NCBI RefSeq assembly: GCF_002209485.1
Contig: NZ_NJIX01000005.1
Coordinates: 310,001-374,000 of the forward strand
DNA: 64,000 nucleotides
Direction of reading: 5' to 3'
Source of the DNA: Achromobacter sp. HZ34
Lineage (GTDB): Bacteria > Pseudomonadota > Gammaproteobacteria > Burkholderiales > Burkholderiaceae_B
The notes below the pieces were generated by a model. That model had not been told where the DNA came from, made no database searches, and saw only the letters and a program-made list of their open reading frames with translations. This document shows, piece by piece, positions 1 through 8,818 of the stretch (positions within the stretch are counted from its first letter, which is position 1; each line of letters starts with the position of its first letter). The position numbers were made by a program, and so were the translations under genes.

Positions 1-1
1 T

Positions 2-193
2 GTGGCGGCCGAAGGCTTGTGGAATGCCGCCGAGGCCTGCATGCAGACGCACGGCGGCTTCGGCTTCGCCCGCGAATATCACGTGGAGCGCAAGTGGCGC
101 GAGGCCCGTTTGGCGCGCATCGCCCCGGTGTCGACCAACCTGATTCTGGCCAACATCGCGCAGCACACCCTGGACCTGCCCCGCTCCTACTGA
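2..193 (+). CDS. acyl-CoA dehydrogenase, C-terminal end (partial)
   Basis: Only the last 63 codons are inside the window; the gene begins upstream. The visible residues (a Gly-Gly-Phe-Gly-Phe stretch followed by a conserved Tyr/Glu/Arg segment and RLARIAPVS) match the C-terminal helical domain of FAD-dependent acyl-CoA dehydrogenases, where the THGGFGF region contacts FAD. The enzyme would oxidise an acyl-CoA thioester in the cytoplasm. It sits 11 bp upstream of a hydratase, so it is probably the upstream member of the CoA-ester operon that runs to 3248. The substrate cannot be told from this fragment. Confidence 0.85.
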   Translation: MAAEGLWNAAEACMQTHGGFGFAREYHVERKWREARLARIAPVSTNLILANIAQHTLDLPRSY

Positions 194-204
194 ACGGAAT
201 CGCC

Positions 205-1212
205 ATGCCCCTAGAATTTTCATCCCCTTGCGCGCAAGACTATTCCGACTGGATAGGCAAGACGGAAAGCCGTGACGACGAGATCGGCCTGACGCTGGTG
301 CGCCGCGCGGCCGTGCTCAGCGACCTCGACCCGCAGGCTTACCGGCGCGGCGTGGCGCTGCCGCCGCACTGGTACTCGATGTTCTTCACGCCCAATGTCG
401 AAGCGGCGCGCATCGGCCACGACGGCCACCCGATGAAGGGCGACTTCCTGCCGCCGATCGCCCTGCCCCGCCGCATGTTCGTCGGACGCGAGGTGACCTT
501 CCTGCGGCCCCTGCGCGTTGGCGCGGAAGCGGTGAAGACTTCGCGCATCACCGCGATCACGCCCAAGACCGGCCGGTCCGGACCGCTGGTGTTCGTGCAG
601 GTCACGCACACCATCAGCGTCGCTGGGCAGGATGCGGTCATCGAAAAGCAGAATGTGGTTTATCGGCAGTCGCCCTCGGCGGATTCATCAGGATCTGCAG
701 GATCCGCAGGGTCGGCGGGGCCGGGTGCCGGCGCCGCCGACACCGATGCGAAGACCGGCCTGCCAAGCACCGCATGGCGGGAAGAAAGGCTGATCGATCC
801 CGTCCTGCTGTTCCGCTATAGCGCTTTGACGTGGAACAGTCATCGCATCCACTACGACGCCGACTATGCCCGCGACGAGGAAGGCTACCGCGGTTGCGTC
901 ATGAATGGCGCGTTGACACTGCACCTGCTGATCGACGCGGCGCTGCGGCGCATGGACGGCAGGCCGTTGGCGCGGCTGGAGGCCCGCTTGTCCAGTCCGC
1001 TGTTTCTCGGCGACACGATGGTGCTGGAAGGCGCCGAGCCGGCGCATGACGAGGCCAGCGGCCAGGACACCGTGCAGGCCTGGGTGCTGAATCCGCAAGG
1101 CCAGGTCAGCGCGCAAGTCACGCTGGGCTTCGGTCCCGTCGAAGATACCGCCGATGTAGCGGACAGCAGCCACGTGGCAGGCGCCAGGGGGACAGTCCAT
1201 GCCGCACGCTGA
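205..1212 (+). CDS. FAS1-like / MaoC-type acyl-CoA hydratase (335 aa)
   Basis: Double-hotdog hydratase of the FAS1-like dehydratase (HTD2, mesaconyl-C4-CoA or itaconyl-CoA hydratase) type. The first hotdog spans roughly residues 12-155 and the second about 195-320. The second carries the family motif around residues 211-218 (Asn-Ser-His-Arg-Ile-His-Tyr-Asp), expected to hold the catalytic His. A low-complexity Ser-Gly-Ala linker (about 160-180) joins the halves. The start at 205 was chosen because it lies just after the dehydrogenase stop and begins the recognisable domain; longer in-frame extensions overlap that gene. The end overlaps the next gene by 14 bp. By family it hydrates an unsaturated C5 dicarboxyl-CoA; the exact substrate is inferred from neighbours. 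Confidence 0.85.
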   Translation: MPLEFSSPCAQDYSDWIGKTESRDDEIGLTLVRRAAVLSDLDPQAYRRGVALPPHWYSMFFTPNVEAARIGHDGHPMKGDFLPPIALPRRMFVGREVTFLRPLRVGAEAVKTSRITAITPKTGRSGPLVFVQVTHTISVAGQDAVIEKQNVVYRQSPSADSSGSAGSAGSAGPGAGAADTDAKTGLPSTAWREERLIDPVLLFRYSALTWNSHRIHYDADYARDEEGYRGCVMNGALTLHLLIDAALRRMDGRPLARLEARLSSPLFLGDTMVLEGAEPAHDEASGQDTVQAWVLNPQGQVSAQVTLGFGPVEDTADVADSSHVAGARGTVHAAR

Positions 1213-2092
1213 ACTGCCGTTCTGGCGCTCGTTGCTGTTTTGCCCCGCCAATGCACCGCGCTTCGTCGCCAAGGCCCATCAACGTGGCGCCGACGCCATC
1301 ATCCTGGACCTCGAAGACGCCGTGGCGATGGCGGAAAAAACCAGTGCACGCCAGGGCGTCGCGCAGGCTGCCGCCCAGGCCGGCAGCAATGGCGCCGACG
1401 TATTGGTGCGCATCAACCGCGAACTGGATCTGGCCGTGGCCGACATCCACGCCGCCGTCGGCCCCGCGGTCGATGGCCTGGTCGTCCCCAAGGTACTCGG
1501 CCCCGAACACCTGCAGTTGATCGCCGAGGTCATCGACGCCAGGGAAGCCGAACTGGGATTGCCGCTCGGCCATACCCGAATGGTCGCACTGGTCGAGAGC
1601 GCGGCGGGTGTCACCCGGCTGGACGCCATCGCCCGCGCGCATCCGCGGCTGGTCGGCATGGCCGTGGGCGGCGAAGACCTGGCCACCGACCTGGACGCCG
1701 AGCCGTCGGCCGACACCTTGTATGTCGCCAAGATGCTGGGCGTGCATGCCGCGCGTGCGGCCGGCATCCTGCCGCTGGGCGTGCTGGCCAGCGTGGCGGG
1801 CACGCACGACGACGATGCCTATCGGCAGATGGTCTTACGGTCGCGCCGCCTGGGTTTCGCCGGCGCCACCTGCGTGCATCCGCGCCAGGTAGCGGTATTG
1901 AACGACGTGTTCAGCCCGGGCACGGCGCAGGTCGAACGTGCCCGCAACGTGGTCGCGGCCTATGAGGCCGCCGTGGCGCGCGGGGCTGGCGCCGTGGCCT
2001 ATGAGGGCAACATGATAGACCGGCCCGTGGCCCTGCGCGCCATGCGCCTGCTCGAACGCGCGGCCACCGCCCGCAACAACCAGGAAGCCTGA
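1199..2092 (+). CDS. CitE-like CoA-ester lyase, HpcH/HpaI family (297 aa)
   Basis: TIM-barrel lyase of the citrate lyase beta-subunit-like family. The N-terminal RSLLFCPAN pattern and the LDLEDAV motif (about residues 36-42) are typical. The family cleaves beta-hydroxyacyl-CoA such as citramalyl-CoA or malyl-CoA into acetyl-CoA plus an oxoacid, using Mg2+ held by Glu/Asp residues. Its length is normal for stand-alone CitE-like enzymes, and no citrate lyase alpha or gamma genes are nearby, so it is not part of classical citrate lyase. It overlaps the hydratase by 14 bp and the CoA-transferase follows after 1 bp, so translation is probably coupled. In this setting a citramalyl-CoA lyase role is likely but not proven. 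Confidence 0.88.
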   Translation: MPHAELPFWRSLLFCPANAPRFVAKAHQRGADAIILDLEDAVAMAEKTSARQGVAQAAAQAGSNGADVLVRINRELDLAVADIHAAVGPAVDGLVVPKVLGPEHLQLIAEVIDAREAELGLPLGHTRMVALVESAAGVTRLDAIARAHPRLVGMAVGGEDLATDLDAEPSADTLYVAKMLGVHAARAAGILPLGVLASVAGTHDDDAYRQMVLRSRRLGFAGATCVHPRQVAVLNDVFSPGTAQVERARNVVAAYEAAVARGAGAVAYEGNMIDRPVALRAMRLLERAATARNNQEA

Positions 2093-2093
2093 T

Positions 2094-3248
2094 ATGTCCA
2101 GTGCACATCCCTTGAAGGGATACGTCGTCGTCGAACTGGGGCACAGTGTGGCGGCCCCCTATACCGGCTTGATCCTCGCCGAGATGGGCGCGGAAGTCAT
2201 CAAGGTGGAAAACCCCGACGGTGGCGACGCGGCGCGCGGGTGGGGCCCGCCTTTCGTCAATGGCGCCGGCCCTCACTTCAGCGCATTCAACCGCAACAAG
2301 GCCAGTCTTGCCGTGAATCTCGCCGACGCCGCGCAACGCGACGCGCTGGTCGGCTTGATCCTGGCGCGCGCCGATGCGGTGGTCTGCAATCTGCGCGCCG
2401 GTGCCGCCGCCAAGCTGGGCGTGGACGCGGAGCGCCTGCGCGCGCTCAAGCCGGCCCTGGTGTACTGCGACCTGGGTGCTTTCGGCAGCGGCGGTCCGCT
2501 GTCGCACAAGCCGGGTTACGACCCGTTGATGCAGGCCTATTGCGGCGTCATGAGCGTCACCGGCGAAAGCACCGAGCGGCCGCCGGTGCGCGTGGGCGTT
2601 TCCATGGTGGACATGGGCGCGGGCATGTGGTCGGCCATCGGCATCCTGGCCGCCCTGCTGGAACGCAAGGACACCGGCGTCGGCGGCCATGTGGAAACGT
2701 CCTTGTTCGAGACCGCCCTGGCCTGGGTGGCCACGCCGATGGCACGCCACGCCATGGGGGGCGGCCCGCAGAAGCCGCAGGGTTCGGGTGCCGCCGGCAT
2801 CGTGCCCTACCAGGCCTTCCGCACGCGCACGGGCTGGCTGGTCATCGGCGCCGGCAACGACCGCCTGTTCGCGCAGCTATGCCGCGTCATGGACCGGCCC
2901 GACCTGGCTGAAGATCCGCGCTACCTGCGTAACGGCGACCGGGTCATCAACCAGAAGTCCCTGCTGCCGCACATCGAAGCCTATGCCGGGCAATACGACA
3001 GCGATGCCTTGTCAGCCATACTGGACCAGGCCGGCATCCCCAATGCGCCTGTCCAGACCATCGCGCAACTGGCTGACGACGAGCATGCCCGCCAGTTGGG
3101 TATGATCCAGGAAAAAGACAGTCAGCAAACCGTCGGACTGCCGATACGTTTCGACGGTCAGCGGCCGCCGCTACGCACGGCGTCACCGCTGCTCGGCGAG
3201 GCCAATCTACGGCTTCTTGGAGAGAACTACGATGCTCGGTGCGGATGA
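2094..3248 (+). CDS. CaiB/BaiF class III CoA-transferase (384 aa)
   Basis: Class III CoA-transferase, which moves CoA between carboxylic acids through an enzyme-bound aspartyl-CoA anhydride. The N-terminal KGYVVVELGHSVAAPYTG and AEMGAEVIKVENP signatures are classic, and Asp173 in the SMVDMGAGM segment is at the place of the catalytic Asp. Length is close to the family norm of about 400 aa. It is the last enzyme gene of the set that starts at 205, and its natural role there is to activate the starting dicarboxylate to its CoA ester. The IclR gene begins inside its 3' end (overlap 17 bp). Confidence 0.92.
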   Translation: MSSAHPLKGYVVVELGHSVAAPYTGLILAEMGAEVIKVENPDGGDAARGWGPPFVNGAGPHFSAFNRNKASLAVNLADAAQRDALVGLILARADAVVCNLRAGAAAKLGVDAERLRALKPALVYCDLGAFGSGGPLSHKPGYDPLMQAYCGVMSVTGESTERPPVRVGVSMVDMGAGMWSAIGILAALLERKDTGVGGHVETSLFETALAWVATPMARHAMGGGPQKPQGSGAAGIVPYQAFRTRTGWLVIGAGNDRLFAQLCRVMDRPDLAEDPRYLRNGDRVINQKSLLPHIEAYAGQYDSDALSAILDQAGIPNAPVQTIAQLADDEHARQLGMIQEKDSQQTVGLPIRFDGQRPPLRTASPLLGEANLRLLGENYDARCG

Positions 3249-4098
3249 CCCGCCAGCCACTGCCTACATACCCAACGACCCCTACGGCAAGTCCGTGGGG
3301 GCCGTCCACCGTGGCCTGGAAATCCTGGAACTGTTCGCGGTCGAGCAGACGCCGCTGACCGTCAACGACATCTCCCGCAAGCTGGGTTATCCACAATCGA
3401 GCACGTCCGTGCTGCTGCACGGCCTGCACAACCTGGGCTATCTGCTGCACGACCGCCGTGCCCGCACGTTCTATCCCAGTGTGCGCGTTGCCTTCCTGGG
3501 CCTGTGGATGCATCACCGCCTGTTCAACGAAGGCAGCCTGCTGCAGTTGATGGAAAGCCTGGCCCAGGCCACCGGCCATGTGGTGTTGCTGGCGATCCAG
3601 AACGGCCTGTATGCCCAATACATGCACATCGTGTCCGCCCGCCCCTCGCGCGTCGGCCTGAAGCCCGGGCTGATGCGTCCGATCTGCCGCGCCGCGGTAG
3701 GCAAGGTACTGCTAAGCATGCGCGACGACGACGAGATCCTGCGCATCGCCCGCAATGCCAATGCCATCGATAGCGAGATCGCCGCGCCCCTGGATCTGGA
3801 CGCGCTGATGGAAGAAGTTCGCGCCTGCCGTATGAGCGGCTTCGCTTACAGCCGCGAGGCAGTCACCGCCGGATCGGCCGTCGTCGCCACGCGCCTGCCG
3901 ATCGACGTCGCGGACTCTCCCCTTGCCATCGGCATTGCCGTGCATGCGCATGAATTCGAGGCCTGCCGCGAACGGATCGAGACGATCTTACGCGACGGCA
4001 TAGGCCAGCATTTCAGCGCAGGGGCCGCCGCTGCGCAAGGCCGCTTGGCGGGGGCGGCGGTGGCCCCTGGGCGTTATGCCGTCGGGAAAGCTGGCTGA
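3232..4098 (+). CDS. IclR-family transcriptional regulator (288 aa)
   Basis: N-terminal winged helix (about residues 12-75, with SVGAVHRGLEILELF and an HTH at VNDISRKLGYPQSSTSVLLHGL) followed by an IclR effector domain (about 90-265). The start at ATG 3232 is preferred over an upstream TTG because GGAGAG at 3219-3224 lies 7 nt before it. IclR proteins bind small carboxylates or aromatic acids and control the adjacent catabolic genes. Its overlap with the CoA-transferase makes it likely to be co-transcribed with, and to control, the CoA-ester operon upstream. The last 30 or so residues are Ala/Gly rich and may be a disordered tail. Confidence 0.9.
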   Translation: MLGADDPPATAYIPNDPYGKSVGAVHRGLEILELFAVEQTPLTVNDISRKLGYPQSSTSVLLHGLHNLGYLLHDRRARTFYPSVRVAFLGLWMHHRLFNEGSLLQLMESLAQATGHVVLLAIQNGLYAQYMHIVSARPSRVGLKPGLMRPICRAAVGKVLLSMRDDDEILRIARNANAIDSEIAAPLDLDALMEEVRACRMSGFAYSREAVTAGSAVVATRLPIDVADSPLAIGIAVHAHEFEACRERIETILRDGIGQHFSAGAAAAQGRLAGAAVAPGRYAVGKAG

Positions 4099-4170
4099 CA
4101 GGCGGCACCTGTCTGCTGGCCCCGCCGCCTTCAACGGCGGCAATGGCTGCAGCCGCTGCGCCTGTCGCCC

Positions 4171-5139
4171 TTATTGCAGTTTCAATCCGGCAGCGCTCAC
4201 CAGTTGTCCCCATTTCGCGTTCTCATCCTTGATGATCTGCGTGAATTCTTCCGGCGTGCGCTGCTTCGGTTCCAGCCCCTGGTTGACGAAGTATTGCTTC
4301 AAGTCATCCGACACGAGGGCCTGATTGATCTGGTAGTTCAGCTTTTTCACGACCGCCGGATCCGTACCCTTGGGCGCCAGGATGCCGTTCCAGCCTACCG
4401 CCACGCAGCCCGGCACGGTTTCCACCATCGTCGGCACTTCCGGCAGCGATGACAGGCGGTCCTGGTTGAAGATGCCCAGGGCGCGCAACTCGCCCCCCTT
4501 GATCATGGCCAGCGCCGATTCCAGGCTGACGATGGCTACGTCCACGTGATGGCCCATCAGGTCGTTCAAGGCAGGCATGCTGCCCTTGTACGGCACGTGC
4601 AGCATCTTCACGTTGGCCTTGGACTCGAACAGGACGCCGCCGAGGTGCGCCGCGCTGCCCAGGCCGTACGAGGCGAAGGATATCTGCCCCGGCTTGGCCT
4701 TGGCCTTGTCGACGACGTCCTGTACCCGTTTGAATGGCGAGTCCTTGGTGGTCACCATCACCAGCGGAATCTCCGACAGCAAGGCCACGGGCGCGAAGCT
4801 GGTCGCCGGGTCGTAGCTGACCTTGTACAGATGCGGATTGATGGTGAAGGAGCTGGATGCGTACAGCAGGGTCGCGCCGTCCGGCTTCTGCGTCGACACG
4901 TAGTCGGTCGCCAGGATGGTATTGGCGCCGGGCTTGTTTTCCACCACGATATTGCGGTCGCTGCGTTTGTTCACGCTGGTGGTCACCAGGCGACCCAGCG
5001 TATCCGCGCCGCCACCCGGCGTATACGGCATGAACATGCGTATGGTGCCGGCTTCCTGCGCCAGCACCGGCGCGCACCAGGGGCCGACCAGGACGCCCAC
5101 CAACAGATTCGCCACCAACACTCTTCTAGCCATTTCCAC
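4171..5139 (-). CDS. Bug/TctC-family periplasmic solute-binding protein (322 aa)
   Basis: Tripartite tricarboxylate receptor (Bug) family. There is a signal peptide of about 27 residues ending near ...VLAQ, then the hallmark PYTPGGGADTLGR, the VVENKPGAN segment and the MLHVPYKG motif that lines the ligand pocket. Bug receptors bind carboxylates or related small molecules in the periplasm. A GTG at 5139 has AAGGAG about 6 nt upstream; an ATG two codons later is the alternative. No TctA/TctB genes are adjacent. It converges on the IclR gene and is followed upstream by an aldolase on the same strand, so it may serve the 5288-8633 sugar-acid cluster. Confidence 0.92.
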   Translation of the reverse strand: MEMARRVLVANLLVGVLVGPWCAPVLAQEAGTIRMFMPYTPGGGADTLGRLVTTSVNKRSDRNIVVENKPGANTILATDYVSTQKPDGATLLYASSSFTINPHLYKVSYDPATSFAPVALLSEIPLVMVTTKDSPFKRVQDVVDKAKAKPGQISFASYGLGSAAHLGGVLFESKANVKMLHVPYKGSMPALNDLMGHHVDVAIVSLESALAMIKGGELRALGIFNQDRLSSLPEVPTMVETVPGCVAVGWNGILAPKGTDPAVVKKLNYQINQALVSDDLKQYFVNQGLEPKQRTPEEFTQIIKDENAKWGQLVSAAGLKLQ

Positions 5140-5287
5140 GGTTGTCTCCTTTTTATTGGAATGGCGTAAGTATTGGAATCGGCTCCTCCTGGGTCAATAT
5201 GGGACGCGACGATATCAGCGGCCTGATATCTGTGTTCCGTGGGCACTGCATTTCGCTTTGCCGTCGTTCAACGGCCTGTAATCGAAC

Positions 5288-6052
5288 TCAGCAGCAAAAC
5301 TCCCGCGCCAGCTTGCGGGCTGCATTGGCGAACAGCAGGACGTCCACACCCGTGGCCACGAAGGTGCAGCCCAGGTCCAGATAGCGCCGCGCCAGGTCGG
5401 CATTCGAGGTCAGCGTGCCAGCTGCCTTGCCGGACGCCACGATAGTGCGCATGGCCTGTTCGATCGCCGCCTGTACTTCCGGATGCCCGGGATTGCCGCG
5501 ATATCCCATCGAAGCCGCCAGGTCGGCGGGACCGACGAAGACGCCGTCCACGCCGTCGGTATCGCACAATGCCTGCAGGTTATCCAAGGCGGTGACGGTT
5601 TCTGCCTGCACCAGCAAACATATCTCATCGTCGGCCACATCCAGATAGTCCGTACGCTCGCTCCACTGGGACGCCCGTCCCACGGCGCTGCCGACGCCTC
5701 GTATGCCGAGCGGCGGATAGCGCGTAGCCTGCACCAATGCGCGTGCCTGCGCCGCCGTGTCCACCATGGGAATCAGCAGGGTGCGTGCGCCGATATCGAG
5801 CAGGCGCTTGATTCCCGCGGTATCGCCGTTGACGGCGCGCACCACGGGCTGCGACGAATAGGGCGCGATCGCCTGCAGGGCCTGCAGAGTACCGCGCAGG
5901 TCGTTGGGCGCGTGTTCGCCGTCGATCAGCAGCCAGTGAAAGCCCGCCGTTGCCGCCACCTCGGCAAGATAAGGATCGGCCATGGACAGCCACAGCCCTA
6001 TGCGCGGGGATTTGGACGCCAGTGCGGATTTGAAGGGATTGAGAGCAGGCAT
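5288..6052 (-). CDS. HpaI/GarL-type class II aldolase (254 aa)
   Basis: HpcH/HpaI aldolase family, (beta/alpha)8 barrel. The residues expected for metal-dependent pyruvate aldolases are present: the IDGEHAPND segment with Asp44 and His47, Arg72 after PVV, and metal ligands Glu151 (VQAET) and Asp177 (GPADLA). The [19 protein letters not shown] and [11 protein letters not shown] stretches are typical of 4-hydroxy-2-oxoheptanedioate aldolase or 5-keto-4-deoxyglucarate aldolase. The product would be pyruvate plus an aldehyde acid. It is downstream of a UxaA/GarD-type dehydratase on the same strand (51 bp gap), which favours a 2-keto-3-deoxy-aldarate substrate. It ends unusually in Cys-Cys. Confidence 0.9.
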   Translation of the reverse strand: MPALNPFKSALASKSPRIGLWLSMADPYLAEVAATAGFHWLLIDGEHAPNDLRGTLQALQAIAPYSSQPVVRAVNGDTAGIKRLLDIGARTLLIPMVDTAAQARALVQATRYPPLGIRGVGSAVGRASQWSERTDYLDVADDEICLLVQAETVTALDNLQALCDTDGVDGVFVGPADLAASMGYRGNPGHPEVQAAIEQAMRTIVASGKAAGTLTSNADLARRYLDLGCTFVATGVDVLLFANAARKLAREFCC

Positions 6053-6103
6053 TGCAAGGTCTCGATAGAGGGTTGGAAGAAGCAGACCGTGGCGGGGCCG
6101 CGC

Positions 6104-7627
6104 TCAGCTGACGATGCCCAGATGCCAGGGCACGAACTCATGATCGCCCAGGCCCAGGCTCTCGCTTTTGGTGGGCTGGCCCGATGCCGCGCGCAGGATG
6201 GCATCGAAAATGACCTGTCCCATTTGCGCGACGGACAGCTCGCCGTCCAGTATGCGTCCGCAATTGACATCCATGTCCTCCTCCAGGCGGAGATACATGG
6301 GCGTATTGCTGGCCAGCTTCAAGGTCGGCGCGGGCTTGGATCCGAACATCGAGCCGCGCCCGGTGGTGAAGCAGATCAGGTTGGCGCCGCTGGCTATCTG
6401 GCCGGTGACGGCGACAGGGTCGTAGCCGGGCGAATCCATGAAAACCAGGCCGGTCTTCGCGATCGGCTCGGCATATTCGTACACGGCCTGCAATGGCGTG
6501 CTGCCGCCCTTCATCGCCGAGCCCAGGGATTTCTCGAAGATGTTGGCAAGACCGCCCTGCTGGTTGCCGTGCCCCACCTTGCCGTTGAATTGGGCATTCT
6601 GCCCGGCGGCATAGCGCTCCCACCACGCCAGCCGCGCGAGCAGTTTTTCGCCGACCTCACGCGTGGCGGCACGCCGCGTCAGCAGGTATTCCACGCCGTG
6701 GATCTCCGGCGTCTCCGACAGGATGGCCGTGCCGCCGTGCCGCACCAGGATATCCATGGCAACGCCCAGCGCCGGGTTGGCAGTGATGCCCGAGAAGCCA
6801 TCCGAGCCCCCGCATTCCAGGCCTATCTTCAAATGGCGCGCGGAAACGGAGCTGCGCCGGCAGGCATCCGCGCAAGGCAGCAACTCGTGCACCGCCGCGA
6901 TGCCGGCGGCGATGGTCGCGCGGGTGCCGCCCACATCCTGCATCACCAGCGTGCGCACGCGCGGATCGTCCATCAAGCCCTGGGAGTCGACCAAGGCGCC
7001 GACCTGGTTGCGTTCGCAACCCAGGCCGACGATCAATACGCCCGCCAGATTGGGATGGCGGGCGTAACCGGCCAGCGTACGCCTGAGCAGGTCGAAATGC
7101 TCGCTGGGCGAGGACATGCCGCAACCGCTCGTCTGGGCGAAGGCCACGACGCCATCGACATTGGGATAGGCCGCAAGGCGTTCGGCGGTGAAATGCGCGG
7201 CGATGTTCTTGATCACCGTGGCCGAACAATTCACGGACGACAGGATGCCGATAAAATTGCGTGTCCCCACGCGTCCATCGGGCCGCACGTAGCCTAGAAA
7301 CCGCGCTTGCTGTTCCTGCGGCAGGTACGCCACCGGCACGGCATCCTGGCAGAAGCCGGGATCGCGCTGCAACTCGGCCAGTTCGACGTTATGCGTGTGG
7401 ACATGCTCGCCGGCCTCGATGTCACGGCTGGCCACGCCGATGACGACGTCATACTTGCGCACGGCCTCGCCTCGCGCGATACGCCGCGCCGCGATCTTGT
7501 GCCCCGCGGGGATCTGCGCGCGCACGCGCAGGTCATGTTCCGCCAGCGTCTGGCCCAGCATCAGGCCATCGCGGGCGATCAATACATTGTCTTCGGGGTG
7601 CAGCCTGATAAGCGGGGAAAACTTCAC
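6104..7627 (-). CDS. UxaA/GarD-family sugar-acid dehydratase (507 aa)
   Basis: Altronate/galactarate dehydratase family, full length (UxaA about 495 aa, GarD about 520 aa). The N-terminal SAF-like domain (about 1-100) contains [13 protein letters not shown] and [11 protein letters not shown]; the main domain begins near the [16 protein letters not shown] motif. The conserved segments with Cys ([27 protein letters not shown]) are probable metal or active-site elements. It would dehydrate an aldonate or aldarate to a 2-keto-3-deoxy acid. It lies between an aldolase gene and a Bug receptor gene on the same strand (4 bp from the latter), and a LysR gene diverges from the group. Galactarate versus altronate cannot be decided from sequence alone. 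Confidence 0.88.
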   Translation of the reverse strand: MKFSPLIRLHPEDNVLIARDGLMLGQTLAEHDLRVRAQIPAGHKIAARRIARGEAVRKYDVVIGVASRDIEAGEHVHTHNVELAELQRDPGFCQDAVPVAYLPQEQQARFLGYVRPDGRVGTRNFIGILSSVNCSATVIKNIAAHFTAERLAAYPNVDGVVAFAQTSGCGMSSPSEHFDLLRRTLAGYARHPNLAGVLIVGLGCERNQVGALVDSQGLMDDPRVRTLVMQDVGGTRATIAAGIAAVHELLPCADACRRSSVSARHLKIGLECGGSDGFSGITANPALGVAMDILVRHGGTAILSETPEIHGVEYLLTRRAATREVGEKLLARLAWWERYAAGQNAQFNGKVGHGNQQGGLANIFEKSLGSAMKGGSTPLQAVYEYAEPIAKTGLVFMDSPGYDPVAVTGQIASGANLICFTTGRGSMFGSKPAPTLKLASNTPMYLRLEEDMDVNCGRILDGELSVAQMGQVIFDAILRAASGQPTKSESLGLGDHEFVPWHLGIVS

Positions 7628-7631
7628 GGAT

Positions 7632-8633
7632 TCAGCCTTGTTGCAACAGCGCCTTGAGTCCCAGGCGGGCGATCAATTGCGTCTCCTGGTCGTAGACCTC
7701 GGACACGTAGCGCTGGTAGTCGGGACCATCCAGATACATGATGGGGGCATCGATGGTGTCGGTGATCTTCTTGAAATCATCGCTGGCGACCGCCTGGCGG
7801 AAGGCATCGCGCAGCACTTTGTCGACGGCCGGACTCAGGCCTTTGGGCGCGCCCACGCCATTTGGCGCGTCGACCACCACGTCGTAGCCCAGGTCCTTCA
7901 GCGTGGGACTGGCGCGGAACCGGGGCGGACGTTGCGCGCCCCATGTCGCCAGCAGGCGCAGGCTGCCAGCCTCCACCTGCGGCGCCCACGAACTGGAGTC
8001 GGCCAGCAGGTCGATCTGCCCGCCCAGCAAGTCCTGCAACGCCGGCGCGCCGCCCTTGTAGGCGATGGCATTGAGCTTGATGCCGGCGGCAATGGCGAAC
8101 TGCTCCATGCCGACATGCGTCGCGCCTCCCACGCCGGCATGCCCATAGGACACCACGCCCGGGTTCTGCTTGGCGTAAGTCACCATGTCCGCCAGGCTCT
8201 TGAAGCGGGAGTTCGCCTTCACCACGATGCCGAAGGTCTGGCCGGAGGTACGCGCGATATAGGTGAAGTCGGTGCGCGGGTCCGCCGCCAGCATGTTCAG
8301 TTGCGCGAAGCGGGTGACCGAGATGGGAATCTGCCCGATCGTATAGCCATCCGGCTTGGCTGTAGCGATGGCCTTGGCGCCTATCATCCCCGACGCTCCC
8401 GCGCGATTCTCGACCACGATGGTCTGGTTCAAGACCTTGCCCGCGGCCTGGCACAGCACCCGCATGGATTGGTCGGCGGTGCCCCCCACCGCCCAGGGAC
8501 AGATGAAGGTAATCGGATGATTGGGAAAATCCGCCGCGCGGGCAGCACGCGGCAACAGGGCCGACGCGGCCATGGCCGAGCCTCCGAGTAACAAGGCCCT
8601 GCGTGAGGGCAGCATCGCGGTATGTCTTTTCAT
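7632..8633 (-). CDS. Bug/TctC-family periplasmic solute-binding protein (333 aa)
   Basis: Bug receptor with an N-terminal RRALLLGGSAMAASALLP signal segment ending at AARA/AD, which looks Tat-compatible (twin Arg at about residues 10-11). The family landmarks FICPWAVGGTADQS, VVENRAGASG and LNAIAYKGGAP are present. The start at 8633 is chosen because GGAGGAG lies directly upstream and the signal peptide begins there; upstream in-frame Met codons precede the promoter region. It is the first gene of the 8633-5288 transcription unit with the dehydratase and aldolase, so its ligand is probably the sugar acid that they degrade. Confidence 0.92.
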   Translation of the reverse strand: MKRHTAMLPSRRALLLGGSAMAASALLPRAARAADFPNHPITFICPWAVGGTADQSMRVLCQAAGKVLNQTIVVENRAGASGMIGAKAIATAKPDGYTIGQIPISVTRFAQLNMLAADPRTDFTYIARTSGQTFGIVVKANSRFKSLADMVTYAKQNPGVVSYGHAGVGGATHVGMEQFAIAAGIKLNAIAYKGGAPALQDLLGGQIDLLADSSSWAPQVEAGSLRLLATWGAQRPPRFRASPTLKDLGYDVVVDAPNGVGAPKGLSPAVDKVLRDAFRQAVASDDFKKITDTIDAPIMYLDGPDYQRYVSEVYDQETQLIARLGLKALLQQG

Positions 8634-8754
8634 GGTCTCCTCCGCTGTTTTTTTCATCGCCTGGCCGTCGTCGGCGCTGCACGACTGAGCGTCGCGGGCG
8701 GTGCTTGCAGCCCGGATCTGGCGTCCAGGCGTGTCCGCATTGTGGCGATGCTCT

Positions 8755-8795
8755 CCATAACATTCCATTCGAATATGGACATTGCTACATAACAT
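8755..8795. promoter_or_regulatory. candidate LysR binding region in divergent promoter
   Basis: Between the divergent Bug operon and the LysR gene there is an inverted pair CCATA (8755-8759) and TATGG (8774-8778) around an ATTCGAAT core, and the octamer CATAACAT occurs twice (8756-8763 and 8788-8795), 32 bp apart. LysR proteins commonly bind imperfect dyads plus a second site in such divergent promoters. Assignment to the LysR protein encoded at 8819 is inference. Confidence 0.35.
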
Positions 8796-8818
8796 GGACG
8801 TTAAGTACACTCCCTGCC

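Noticed and set aside
5483-7297. Plus-strand open frame of about 600 codons opposite the aldolase and dehydratase
   Set aside because: It overlaps two well-supported genes on the other strand and shows no domain or ribosome-binding site.
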